38,635 bases of DNA, taken from Acidobacteriota bacterium (GTDB lineage: Bacteria > Acidobacteriota > Vicinamibacteria > Vicinamibacterales > CAVVIG01). Shown in pieces: positions 16,265-24,273 of this stretch; the stretch's first letter is position 1; each line of letters opens with the position of its first letter. The stretch lies in NCBI GenBank assembly GCA_028876655.1, contig JAGWRA010000119.1, positions 1 to 38,635 of the forward strand, given 5' to 3'. The notes below the pieces were generated by a model that did no database searches, had not been told where the DNA came from, and saw only the letters and a list, made by a program, of their open reading frames with translations. The translations under genes and the position numbers were made by a program.

Positions 16265-16277
16265 GCGAAAATTTCGC
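16265..16277. promoter_or_regulatory. 13-bp palindrome upstream of the dcw promoter (possible operator)
   Basis: GCGAAA-A-TTTCGC is a perfect inverted repeat in an otherwise GC-rich region, 29 bp upstream of the -35. A second, looser inverted pair CCTGATG/CATCAGG (16221-16227 and 16248-16254) lies further upstream. The regulator is unknown; A/T-rich DNA (16286-16303) next to the -35 could also serve as an UP element. Confidence 0.35.
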
Positions 16278-16306
16278 GTAACTCCCTTTATTACCAGATT
16301 TTGCGG

Positions 16307-16335
16307 TTGACATCGTTCCGGGGCTCTTCTACTAT
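16307..16335 (+). promoter_or_regulatory. strong sigma70 promoter of the dcw cluster
   Basis: A perfect TTGACA (16307-16312), 17-bp spacer and TACTAT (16330-16335, 5 of 6 matches to TATAAT). The predicted start is near 16342, giving a 34-nt leader to the chosen mraZ start. It is the best promoter match in the window and lies in the only A/T-rich stretch between ychF and mraZ. Confidence 0.82.
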
Positions 16336-16340
16336 CCACG

Positions 16341-16365
16341 GTGGATTTTTTTGGAGCAGAGTGGA
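16341..16365 (+). promoter_or_regulatory. three TGGA direct repeats, probable MraZ operator
   Basis: GTGGA, TTGGA and GTGGA begin at 16341, 16351 and 16361, exactly 10 bp apart with 5-bp spacers. In Escherichia coli and Mycoplasma MraZ binds repeated TGGGN boxes with 5-bp spacers at the same place; here the fourth base is A in all three. The boxes sit on the predicted transcription start, and the third supplies the GGAG ribosome site for mraZ, so binding could block both steps. Confidence 0.6.
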
Positions 16366-16375
16366 GCAGCAGGCT

Positions 16376-16816
16376 GTGTTCAGAGGCAACGCCCCCGCCC
16401 GGATCGACGACAAAGGGCGGCTCAAGGTGCCCAACAGCTTCCGCGCCGCCCTCGAGGAGGCGCACGGGCGGGAGCTGTTCGTCACGAGCCTGACGGGCGA
16501 GTACGTCCGCCTCTATCCCCTGCCGGTCTGGGTCGACATCGAGCAGAAGCTCGCCCGGATCCCCTCCACGCATCCGTCGAAGCTGAAGTTCCTCGATCGG
16601 GTGAACTACTTCGGGCAGGTGGCGGAGCTCGACACGCAGGGCCGCGTCCTGATTCCGGCGCGGCTGCGCGACGCGGCGTCGATGGCGGGCGAGGTCGATG
16701 TCTTCGGGCAGTACAACTACCTCGAGGTCTGGAACCACGATCGCTTCGTCGCCAAGCTCCAGCGGGATCCGTATACCGACGACGACGCGCGGGCGCTGGC
16801 CGAATTCGGGATTTGA
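16376..16816 (+). CDS. mraZ: transcriptional regulator MraZ
   Basis: A 146-residue MraZ, the AbrB-fold ring-shaped repressor of the dcw cluster. Two SpoVT/AbrB half-repeats are visible, each with the DxxxR signature: D11-DKG-R15 and D86-TQG-R90 (DTQGRVLIP). I start at GTG 16376, which gives the family-typical beginning FRGNAPARIDDKGR and has GGAG nine bases upstream; a GTG at 16361 in the same frame is the alternative. It is the first gene after the strong promoter, and its own product probably binds the TGGA boxes in the leader. rsmH follows within 30 bp. Confidence 0.93.
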   Translation: MFRGNAPARIDDKGRLKVPNSFRAALEEAHGRELFVTSLTGEYVRLYPLPVWVDIEQKLARIPSTHPSKLKFLDRVNYFGQVAELDTQGRVLIPARLRDAASMAGEVDVFGQYNYLEVWNHDRFVAKLQRDPYTDDDARALAEFGI

Positions 16817-16843
16817 GCCGCCGGCGGAGTGGAGCCGGAGCGC

Positions 16844-17737
16844 GTGACCGACGAGCCGCACCATGAACCGGTGCTGACGGCCGAGGTGCTGCACTACCTG
16901 GCACCCGACCGCGGCGGGCTCTTCGTCGACTGCACGGTCGGCCTCGGCGGCCATGCGCGGGCCATCCTCGAGGCCGGAGCGTCGCGGCTCATCGGCTGCG
17001 ACCGCGACGCCGAGGCGCTGGCGGTCGCCGCGGCCCGGCTGGCGCCGTGGGGCGATCGCGTCGAGCTGGTGCACGCCGACTACCGCGATCTCGACGCGGT
17101 GCTCGACGCGCGCGGGGTGGCGACGATCGAGGGGGCGCTGGTGGATCTCGGCGTCTCGTCGCTGCAGCTCGAGGCGCCGGGGCGGGGGTTCAGCTTCCAG
17201 CGCGACGAGCCGCTGGACATGCGGATGTATCGCGGCGCGGGCGCCACGCTGGCCGAGCGGCTCCGCGAGGTCGAGGCCGGGGAGCTCGCCGACGTGATCT
17301 TCCAGTACGGCGAGGAGCGGTTCTCGCGGCGGATCGCGCGGGCGATCGTGGAGGCCGGGCGGCGGGCGCCGATCGCGACGACGGGCGAGCTGGCCGCGAT
17401 CGTGCGGCGCGCGGTGCCGCACCGCGGCCGCCCGCGGATCGACCCGGCGACGCGCACGTTCCAGGCGCTCCGGATCTGGGTGAACGGCGAGCTGGACCGG
17501 CTGGATCGGTTTCTCGGCACGACGGCCCGGCGGCTGCAGTCCGGCGGGCGGTTCGCGGCGATCACGTTTCACTCGCTCGAGGACCGGATCGTCAAGCACA
17601 CGTTCCGGGCGCTCGCGCACGACGAGCCGGCGGTCGTCCGGATCCTGACGAAGAAACCGGTCGTGCCGGGCGAGACGGAAGTGGCGGCCAACCCGCGGGC
17701 ACGCAGCGCGAAGCTGCGGGCCGTGGAGCGGATCTGA
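16844..17737 (+). CDS. rsmH: 16S rRNA (cytosine-1402-N4)-methyltransferase RsmH
   Basis: A 297-residue methyltransferase (former MraW) that methylates N4 of C1402 in the ribosomal P site. Motifs: HHEPVLTAEVLHYL at the start, SAM-binding DCTVGLGGHARAIL, DLGVSSLQL, a helical insert with RDEPLDMRM, and the C-terminal ITFHSLEDRIVK and NPRARSAKLRAVER. The start is the GTG giving TDEPHHEPV, with GGAG nine bases upstream; a GTG at 16829 would add five residues. Normal length for the family. It is second in the dcw cluster, 10 bp before ftsL. Confidence 0.95.
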   Translation: MTDEPHHEPVLTAEVLHYLAPDRGGLFVDCTVGLGGHARAILEAGASRLIGCDRDAEALAVAAARLAPWGDRVELVHADYRDLDAVLDARGVATIEGALVDLGVSSLQLEAPGRGFSFQRDEPLDMRMYRGAGATLAERLREVEAGELADVIFQYGEERFSRRIARAIVEAGRRAPIATTGELAAIVRRAVPHRGRPRIDPATRTFQALRIWVNGELDRLDRFLGTTARRLQSGGRFAAITFHSLEDRIVKHTFRALAHDEPAVVRILTKKPVVPGETEVAANPRARSAKLRAVERI

Positions 17738-17747
17738 GGGGCATCAG

Positions 17748-18134
17748 ATGGAAGCCTTCGAGTACGCGATCAAGAAGGACGTCCGGAACAACCCCATCGT
17801 GCGCGAGGTCGACCAGGCGCGGCAGCGGGAGTTGTGGCGGTCGGCGGCGATTGCGCTGCTGCTGGTGGCGGTGGTGCTCTTCTCCGCGTGGCAGCACTTC
17901 GAGCTCCTGCGCCACGGCTACCGGATCGAGAAGCTGCAGCAGGACTACGCGAGCCAGCAGGAGCTGAACCGCCGGCTCCGGCTCGAGATCGAGACCCTGC
18001 GCTCGCCGGCCCGGATCGAACGGCTGGCGACCGACCGGCTGCATATGGTGGCGCCCGGCCTCGGCGACGCGACGGTGATCCAGCGTGTCGTGCCGCCGGC
18101 GGCTCCGCCGAAGTCGATCGTCGCGTCGCGGTAG
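17748..18134 (+). CDS. ftsL: cell division protein FtsL-like
   Basis: A 128-residue bitopic membrane protein. A cytoplasmic N-terminus of about 32 residues is followed by one helix (AAIALLLVAVVLFSAW, about 33-48) and a periplasmic coiled coil (LQQDYASQQELNRRLRLEIE, about 62-85), ending with a Pro-rich tail. The RLATDRLHMVAPG near residue 90 is the usual FtsL/DivIC-type end of the coil. FtsL joins FtsB and FtsQ and activates FtsW/FtsI at the septum. Sequence identity in this family is low, so the call rests on architecture and position between rsmH and ftsI. GAGGGG lies six bases before the ATG. A small hairpin (18156-18170) follows it. Confidence 0.85.
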   Translation: MEAFEYAIKKDVRNNPIVREVDQARQRELWRSAAIALLLVAVVLFSAWQHFELLRHGYRIEKLQQDYASQQELNRRLRLEIETLRSPARIERLATDRLHMVAPGLGDATVIQRVVPPAAPPKSIVASR

Positions 18135-18155
18135 GCGCTGCGCGGACCTGCTCCA

Positions 18156-18170
18156 CCCGGCCGCGCCGGG
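18156..18170 (+). other. small hairpin between ftsL and ftsI
   Basis: CCCGGC, a 3-nt loop and GCCGGG form a perfect 6-bp stem in the 60-bp gap. No T-run follows, so termination is unlikely. It is 25 bp before the TTG start of ftsI and might influence expression of that gene relative to ftsL. Confidence 0.3.
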
Positions 18171-18194
18171 CGGGGTCTTCGAAGGGACGGACTG

Positions 18195-20219
18195 TTGGCC
18201 GAGCAGAAGCGCACAGACTGGCGACAGACCTTGAGGCGCCGGATCCTGCTCCTGGCCGCCGGCTTCGCACTCTGGGCGGTCGGCATCGAGGTGCGTCTCG
18301 TCGTGCTGCAGGTGGTGGAGCACGCCGACCTGCAGGCCCGTGCCGAGCGCCAGCAGATGCGGACGCTGCCCGCGCCGGCCGAGCGGGGCGACATCCTCGA
18401 CCGCAACGGCCGCATCCTCGCCTGCAGCGTCGCGGCCGACTCCATCTACGCGGTCCCCACCGAAATCACCGACGCGACCCGCGTGGTCGGCGAGCTGTGC
18501 CGGGCGCTCGGCGACTGCACGCCCGCCGAGCGGACGTCGCTCGTCGACCGGCTGCAGCAGCCAAGGGCCTTCACCTACATCCGCCGCCAGGTCTCGCCCG
18601 AGGACGTCCGGCGCGTCGAGGCGCTGAATCTCGAGGGGATCGGCTTCCTGAAGGAGAGCCGGCGCTTCTACCCGAACCGGGACCTCGCGGCGCACGTCCT
18701 CGGGTACGTCGGCGTCGACAACAACGGCCTGGCCGGCATCGAGGCGGTCTACAACCGGCAGATCAGCGGCAAGCCCGGCATGGTCCTGATCCAGACCGAC
18801 GCGCGCCGCCACGCGTTCAGCCGGATCGAGCGCCCGCCGACGAGCGGATCGACCGTCGAGCTGACCATCGACGAGTACCTGCAGTACGTCGCCCAGCGCG
18901 AGCTCGATCGCGGCGTCGAGGAGAACCACGCGGTCGGCGGCACGGCCATCGTCATGAATCCCTGGACGGGGGAGATCCTGGCGCTCGCCAACGACCCGAC
19001 GTTCAATCCGAACACCTTCCAGGACTCGACGGCGATCGACCGCCGCGACCGCGCCGTCCAGGACGTCTACGAGCCGGGATCGACCTTCAAGATCGTCACG
19101 GCCTCGGCCGCGCTCCAGGACAAGGTCTGGTCGGTCAACGACACGATCGACGCGCGCGGCGGCACGGTGCGGGTCGGCAACCGCATCATCCACGACACCG
19201 AAGATCACGGCATCGTCACCTTCCCGCAGTTCCTGATCGAGTCCAGCAACGTCGCGGCCGTGAAGATCGCCATGAAAGTCGGCGCCCAGCGGCTCGGCGA
19301 CTACGTGCACCGCTACGGCTTCGGACAGGAGCTGTCGCCCGACTTCCTCGGCCAGAGCAGCGGCATCGTCTGGAACCCCGACAACTGGACCGACAGCGCG
19401 CTGGCGTCGGTGTCCTTCGGCTACCAGGTCAGCGTCACGCCGCTGCAGATGATCACGGCGATGAGCGTCGTCGCCAACGGCGGCCACCTGATGGAACCGC
19501 GGGTCGTGCGTGCCTTCTACGCCGACGGCCGCCGGATCGCCGTGCCCCACACGGTCGTGCGGCGCGTGATCTCCGAGCACGTCGCGCACGAACTCGCCGG
19601 CATCCTGCAGGGCGTCGTCGAGGACCCGCAGGGGACCGCCTACCGGACGACGCGGATCCCGGGATACACGATTGCGGGCAAGACCGGCACGGCCGCGAAG
19701 CTCGTCGACGGACGGTATTCGAAGTCCGACTACAACGCGTCGTTCGTCGGCTTCCTGCCCGCCGACCATCCCGCCCTCGCCATCCTGGTCGTGATCGACT
19801 CGCCGCACGGCCCCAACGGGTACTACGGCGGATCGGTGTCGGGCCCGGTGTTCAAGCGGATCGCGGAAGCGGCCGTGCAGTACCTCGGGATCCCGTCGGC
19901 GATCAACCCGGTGCCGCCCGTGCTCGTGACCAAGGCCGCCCTCTCGCGGCCGGAGGACGGCGGCCAGGCACCCGGCCGGATCGTGCGGGTGGCGAACATG
20001 GGCGAGTCGCCGTCGGCCGTCCCCGACCTGCGCGGGTTGAGCGCGCGCGATGCGCTGCAGGAGCTGTCGCGCATCGGGATGACGGCGGCGCTCTCCGGCA
20101 ATGGCGTGGTCGTCGATCAGGACCCCGCCCCGGGCGCGCCGCCCGAGCCGGGGCAGGCGTGTCACCTGGTGCTGAAGCGGGTCGATCCCGCGGCGGCCGC
20201 CTCGGGAGGGCAGCCATGA
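18195..20219 (+). CDS. ftsI: peptidoglycan transpeptidase FtsI/PBP3 with C-terminal PASTA domain
   Basis: A 674-residue class B penicillin-binding protein that cross-links septal peptidoglycan. An N-terminal membrane anchor (about residues 16-38) is followed by the PBP dimerisation domain with RGDILDRNGRILA (about 64-76), then the transpeptidase domain: S296-T-F-K299 (active serine), S350-S-N352 and K496-T-G-T499. Residues about 607-667 form one PASTA domain beginning VPDLRGLSARDALQEL; such domains are usual in Gram-positive PBP2x/SpoVD and less so in Gram-negative FtsI. The start codon is TTG, chosen because AAGGGA lies seven bases upstream and the resulting N-terminus is family-like. The stop overlaps the murE ATG (ATGA), so the two are translationally coupled. 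Confidence 0.95.
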   Translation: MAEQKRTDWRQTLRRRILLLAAGFALWAVGIEVRLVVLQVVEHADLQARAERQQMRTLPAPAERGDILDRNGRILACSVAADSIYAVPTEITDATRVVGELCRALGDCTPAERTSLVDRLQQPRAFTYIRRQVSPEDVRRVEALNLEGIGFLKESRRFYPNRDLAAHVLGYVGVDNNGLAGIEAVYNRQISGKPGMVLIQTDARRHAFSRIERPPTSGSTVELTIDEYLQYVAQRELDRGVEENHAVGGTAIVMNPWTGEILALANDPTFNPNTFQDSTAIDRRDRAVQDVYEPGSTFKIVTASAALQDKVWSVNDTIDARGGTVRVGNRIIHDTEDHGIVTFPQFLIESSNVAAVKIAMKVGAQRLGDYVHRYGFGQELSPDFLGQSSGIVWNPDNWTDSALASVSFGYQVSVTPLQMITAMSVVANGGHLMEPRVVRAFYADGRRIAVPHTVVRRVISEHVAHELAGILQGVVEDPQGTAYRTTRIPGYTIAGKTGTAAKLVDGRYSKSDYNASFVGFLPADHPALAILVVIDSPHGPNGYYGGSVSGPVFKRIAEAAVQYLGIPSAINPVPPVLVTKAALSRPEDGGQAPGRIVRVANMGESPSAVPDLRGLSARDALQELSRIGMTAALSGNGVVVDQDPAPGAPPEPGQACHLVLKRVDPAAAASGGQP

Positions 20220-21739
20220 CGCTCGAGGACCTGCGTCGGCTGCTCGAGCGGGCCGGACCGGTGCCGGCCGTGGAGGACTGGCCGGCGGATGCGGCGTCGC
20301 GGCCGCTGTCGGGCGTGGCGTACGACTCCCGTCACGTCACCCCGGGCAAGGCGTTCTTCGGGCTCCGCGGGCAGCAGGCCGATGGCGCGGGGTTCGCCGC
20401 ACAGGCGGTGGCGGCCGGTGCGGCCGTCGTCGTGGCCGAGACGGCGCGCCCCGCGAGGGTGACCGCGCCCTGGATCGTCGTCGCGAACGCCCGCCGGGCG
20501 CTCGCGATCGCCGCCGACGCCTGGTACCGGCATCCGAGCCGCGACATGCAGGTCGTCGGGATCACCGGCACGAACGGCAAGACGACGACCGCGTACCTGC
20601 TGTCGGCGATCTTCGAGGCTGCCGGCATCCCGTGCGGCATTCTCGGCACGGTCGTCTACCGGATCGGCAGCGAAGATCGCGAGGCGACGCGCACGACACC
20701 CGAGGCACCGGACGTGCAGCGCCTGCTGCGCGAGATGGCCGACCGCGGATCGGGGGCGTGTGCGATGGAGGTGTCGTCCCACGCGCTCGCACTCCACCGC
20801 GTGGACGGCATGCGCTTCGCGGCGGCCATCTTCACGAACCTGACGCGGGATCACCTCGACTTCCATGGCGACATGGAGTCGTACTTCGCTGCGAAACGGC
20901 GGCTCTTCGAGCTGCTCGAGGGTGATGCGCCGGCGGTCATCAACCTCGACGATCCGCGCGGGGCCACGCTGGCCGGTCTCGTGCGGCGTCCCGTCACCTA
21001 CGGGATCCGCCAGCCGGCCGACGTCACGCCCGGTCCGCTGTCGGTCGGACTCGACGGCCTGGCCTTCGACCTCCGCACGCCGCAGGGGCGGATCCGGATC
21101 GAGTCGCCGCTGGTCGGGCGGCCGAACGCCTACAACATCCTGGCGGCGGCGGGCGCCGCCGCGGCCCTGGGGCTGCCCTTCGACGCGATCGAGCGCGGGG
21201 TCCGTGCCCTGGATCGGGTGCCGGGCCGCTTCCAGGTCGTCTCGAATGCCGCCGACGAGCTGACCGTGGTCGTCGACTACGCGCATACGGACGATGCGCT
21301 GCGGAACCTGCTGGAGACGGCCCGGCCGCTCGCGCAGGGACGGCTCATCACCGTGTTCGGGTGCGGCGGCGACCGCGACCGCACGAAGCGCCCGCTGATG
21401 GGCGCCGTGGCCGCGCGGCTGAGCGACCTCGTGATCGTGACGTCGGACAACCCGCGCTCGGAGGACCCGGTCCGGATCATCCGTGAGATCCAGCGGGGCC
21501 TCACGCCGGACACGACGCGCGACACCGGCCGGTCGGCGCCGCAGTGCCTCGAGATCGTCGACCGCAAGGCGGCGATCGAGAAGGCGATCGCGCTGGCACG
21601 GCCGGGCGACCTGGTGCTGATCGCCGGGAAGGGACACGAGCGCTACCAGATCATCGGCGAGCGCGTGCTGCCGTTCGACGACGTCGCCGTGGCGCGCGAC
21701 GCGCTGGCCCGGCGCCGCACGAAGTCGGGTGTCAGGTAG
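20216..21739 (+). CDS. murE: UDP-MurNAc-L-Ala-D-Glu:2,6-diaminopimelate ligase MurE
   Basis: A 507-residue Mur ligase that adds the third amino acid to the peptidoglycan stem peptide in the cytoplasm. ATP loop GITGTNGKTTTAYL (about residues 117-130), central-domain EVSSHALALHRVDG and NLTRDHLDFHG, and C-terminal VDYAHTDDALRNLL. The DNPR motif in TSDNPRSEDP marks the meso-diaminopimelate type rather than lysine, so the wall is expected to be of the DAP type. The ATG overlaps the ftsI stop by four bases and GGGAGGG lies just upstream. The length is normal for the family. Confidence 0.96.
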   Translation: MTLEDLRRLLERAGPVPAVEDWPADAASRPLSGVAYDSRHVTPGKAFFGLRGQQADGAGFAAQAVAAGAAVVVAETARPARVTAPWIVVANARRALAIAADAWYRHPSRDMQVVGITGTNGKTTTAYLLSAIFEAAGIPCGILGTVVYRIGSEDREATRTTPEAPDVQRLLREMADRGSGACAMEVSSHALALHRVDGMRFAAAIFTNLTRDHLDFHGDMESYFAAKRRLFELLEGDAPAVINLDDPRGATLAGLVRRPVTYGIRQPADVTPGPLSVGLDGLAFDLRTPQGRIRIESPLVGRPNAYNILAAAGAAAALGLPFDAIERGVRALDRVPGRFQVVSNAADELTVVVDYAHTDDALRNLLETARPLAQGRLITVFGCGGDRDRTKRPLMGAVAARLSDLVIVTSDNPRSEDPVRIIREIQRGLTPDTTRDTGRSAPQCLEIVDRKAAIEKAIALARPGDLVLIAGKGHERYQIIGERVLPFDDVAVARDALARRRTKSGVR

Positions 21740-21743
21740 CCAC

Positions 21744-23156
21744 GTGGCCGATCGGGACGTGGTGGTGACCGCGGAGCTGGTCGCGCGGGTGACCGGCGGG
21801 CGTCTGGTGTCGGGCGATCCGGCCGAGCGGATCGACGGGTTCTCGATCGACACGCGGACGATCGCCGGCGGCGACCTGTTCTTCGCGATCCGCGGCGAAC
21901 GGTTCGACGGCGCCGCGTTCGCGCAGGCGGCACTCGACGCCGGCGCGTGCGGGCTGGTCGTCGCAGGACAGCCGGCCGTCAGCCGCAGGGACGGGCGGCC
22001 ACCGATCGTCATCGTCGTGGACGACGCGATTGCCGCGCTCCAGGCGCTCGGCGCCCACGTCCGCCGCGCCTCCGGCGCGCGGGTGGTGGCCATCACCGGC
22101 AGCGCGGGGAAGACGACGACGAAGGAAGCGACGGCGGAAGTGCTGTCGGCGCGGTACCGGGTGTTCCGGACCAGGGGCAACCTGAACAACCACATCGGCC
22201 TGCCCCTGTCGTTGCTGGAGCTCAGGCACCGCCCGGAGATCGCAGTGCTCGAACTGGCGATGAACCACGCGGGAGAGATCAGGACGCTCGTCGGGCTCGC
22301 CGAGCCGGACGTCCGCGTGTGGACGAACGTGGGTGACGCGCACATCGGCTTCTTCGCCTCCGTCGAGGCGCTGGCCGACGCGAAGGCGGAAATCCTGGAG
22401 GGCGCCTCGCCTGACACCGTGCTCGTCGCCAACGCCGACGATCCGCGCGTGATGGCGCGCGCCGCCGGCTTCGCCGGACGGACGCTGACCTTCGGCATCG
22501 ATCGGCCGGCCGACGTGTCGGCGACCGGCGTGCGCGACCTCGGGCTCGACGGGACGGCGGCGATGGTGCGGGCCGGCGGCGCGGAGGCGGCGGTCCACGT
22601 GGCGCTGCCGGGCCGCGGCAACCTCTCGAACGCCCTGGCGGCCCTGACGGTCGGCCTGCACTTCGAGGTGCCGCTGGCGGAGATGGCGGCGCGGTTGGCG
22701 GCGCTGCGTGCCGCGCCGCACCGCGGGCAGGTGCTGCGCCTGGCGGGGGGCGTGACGATCGTCGACGACAGCTACAACGCGAGCCCGTCGGCCGTGCGCC
22801 AGGCGCTGGCGGCGGTGGCCCACGAGACGCGGTGCGCGCGGCGCCTGGCGGTGCTGGGGGAGATGCTCGAACTGGGGGAGCAGGCGATCGCGCTGCACGA
22901 GGCGTGCGGCCGGGCCGCGGCGGCGGCCGGTCTCGATCGGCTCGTGACCGTCGGGGGGGCGCCGGCCCGCGCCCTGGCCGGGGCGGCCGTCGCGGCGGGC
23001 CTGCCGGCGTCCGCCGTGCAGTGGGTGCCGGACAGCGCGGCGGCGATTGACGCCGTGCTGCAGATGGCCCGACCCGGCGACCTCGTGCTGGTCAAGGGAT
23101 CGCGCGGCATCGGCACCGACCGGGTGGTCGCCCGGCTCCAGGCGGAGTTCGCCTGA
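21744..23156 (+). CDS. murF: UDP-MurNAc-tripeptide D-Ala-D-Ala ligase MurF
   Basis: A 470-residue Mur ligase that attaches the D-Ala-D-Ala dipeptide to complete UDP-MurNAc-pentapeptide. ATP loop [14 protein letters not shown], central [15 protein letters not shown] (typical of MurF), [10 protein letters not shown], and C-terminal [15 protein letters not shown] and [14 protein letters not shown] start at GTG 21744, four bases after the murE stop with AGG nine bases upstream; an in-frame GTG at 21729 would overlap murE by 11 bp. Its stop shares a base with the mraY ATG (TGATG). No ddl gene for making the dipeptide is in the window. Confidence 0.95.
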   Translation: MADRDVVVTAELVARVTGGRLVSGDPAERIDGFSIDTRTIAGGDLFFAIRGERFDGAAFAQAALDAGACGLVVAGQPAVSRRDGRPPIVIVVDDAIAALQALGAHVRRASGARVVAITGSAGKTTTKEATAEVLSARYRVFRTRGNLNNHIGLPLSLLELRHRPEIAVLELAMNHAGEIRTLVGLAEPDVRVWTNVGDAHIGFFASVEALADAKAEILEGASPDTVLVANADDPRVMARAAGFAGRTLTFGIDRPADVSATGVRDLGLDGTAAMVRAGGAEAAVHVALPGRGNLSNALAALTVGLHFEVPLAEMAARLAALRAAPHRGQVLRLAGGVTIVDDSYNASPSAVRQALAAVAHETRCARRLAVLGEMLELGEQAIALHEACGRAAAAAGLDRLVTVGGAPARALAGAAVAAGLPASAVQWVPDSAAAIDAVLQMARPGDLVLVKGSRGIGTDRVVARLQAEFA

Positions 23157-24241
23157 TGCTGTATGCGCTGCTCTACCGGTTCCACGACGCCGTCGGGTTG
23201 CTCAACGTCGTCCGCTACATCACGTTCCGGACGGCGGCGGCGAGCCTTACGGCGCTGGCGATCAGCCTGGCGCTCGGGCCGTGGCTGATCCGGAAGCTGC
23301 GCGAGTTCCAGATCGGGCAGGTGATCCGGCACGAGGGGCCGGCGACCCACCGCCCGAAGGCGGGCACGCCGACGATGGGCGGGCTGCTCATCCTGGCGGC
23401 GGCCCTGGTGCCGACGCTGCTCTGGGCGGACCTGACGAACGTGGACGTATGGATAGCCGTGCTGACCACCGCTGCCTTCGGCGCGATCGGCTTCGCCGAC
23501 GACTACCTGAAGATCGTCCGGCGATCGCATCACGGCCTGCGGCCCCGCTACAAGCTGGCGGCGCAGGTCGCGGTGGCCGTCGCGGTCGGCGTCGTCCTGC
23601 TCGTGCTGGCGCACGACAACCAGTACAACACGCGGCTCATCTTCCCGTTCTTCAAGCGGCTGATCCCGGACCTGGGGTGGTGGTACCTGCCGTTCGCCGT
23701 GCTGGTGCTCGTCGGCGCCTCGAACGCCGTGAACCTGACCGATGGTCTGGACGGCCTGGCGATCAGCACGTTCGCCATTGCCGCGGCGGCCTTCACGGGG
23801 CTGGCCTACGTGACCGGGCACCGCGTGCTCGCCGAGTACCTGCTGCTGGTGCGGTTCCCGGCGGCGGCCGAACTGACGGTGTTCTGCGGGTCGCTGGTCG
23901 GTGCCGCCCTGGGATTCCTCTGGTACAACTCGTACCCGGCGGACATCTTCATGGGCGACGTCGGATCGCTCGCCCTCGGCGCCGCGCTGGGCACGGTGGC
24001 GATCCTGATCAAGCAGGAGCTGCTGCTGCTGATCGTCGGCGGCGTCTTCGTCATCGAAGCGCTCTCCGTGATCATCCAGGTCGTGTCGTTCAAGCTGACC
24101 GGCCAGCGGGTGTTCCGGATGGCGCCGCTCCACCATCACTTCGAGCTGGTCGGCTGGAGCGAGCCGAAGGTGATCACCCGGTTCGTGATCGTCGGCATCA
24201 TCTTCGCGCTCTTCAGCCTGACGACGCTGAAGCTGCGGTGA
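23156..24241 (+). CDS. mraY: phospho-MurNAc-pentapeptide translocase MraY
   Basis: A 361-residue integral membrane enzyme with about ten helices that transfers phospho-MurNAc-pentapeptide to undecaprenyl phosphate, forming lipid I. Signatures: [12 protein letters not shown] (about residues 64-75), the catalytic [33 protein letters not shown] and the conserved [10 protein letters not shown] loop. Length matches the family exactly. Its ATG overlaps the murF stop by one base, consistent with translational coupling. murD follows after 32 bp. Confidence 0.97.
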   Translation: MLYALLYRFHDAVGLLNVVRYITFRTAAASLTALAISLALGPWLIRKLREFQIGQVIRHEGPATHRPKAGTPTMGGLLILAAALVPTLLWADLTNVDVWIAVLTTAAFGAIGFADDYLKIVRRSHHGLRPRYKLAAQVAVAVAVGVVLLVLAHDNQYNTRLIFPFFKRLIPDLGWWYLPFAVLVLVGASNAVNLTDGLDGLAISTFAIAAAAFTGLAYVTGHRVLAEYLLLVRFPAAAELTVFCGSLVGAALGFLWYNSYPADIFMGDVGSLALGAALGTVAILIKQELLLLIVGGVFVIEALSVIIQVVSFKLTGQRVFRMAPLHHHFELVGWSEPKVITRFVIVGIIFALFSLTTLKLR

Positions 24242-24273
24242 GGTGACACGGACCGCCGGCGCGGGATGCGGGC

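Noticed and set aside
17592-20165. An 857-codon minus-strand frame opposite rsmH, ftsL and ftsI
   Set aside because: Composition is Arg/Asp/Val/His-rich without domains, and three well-recognised genes occupy the plus strand.
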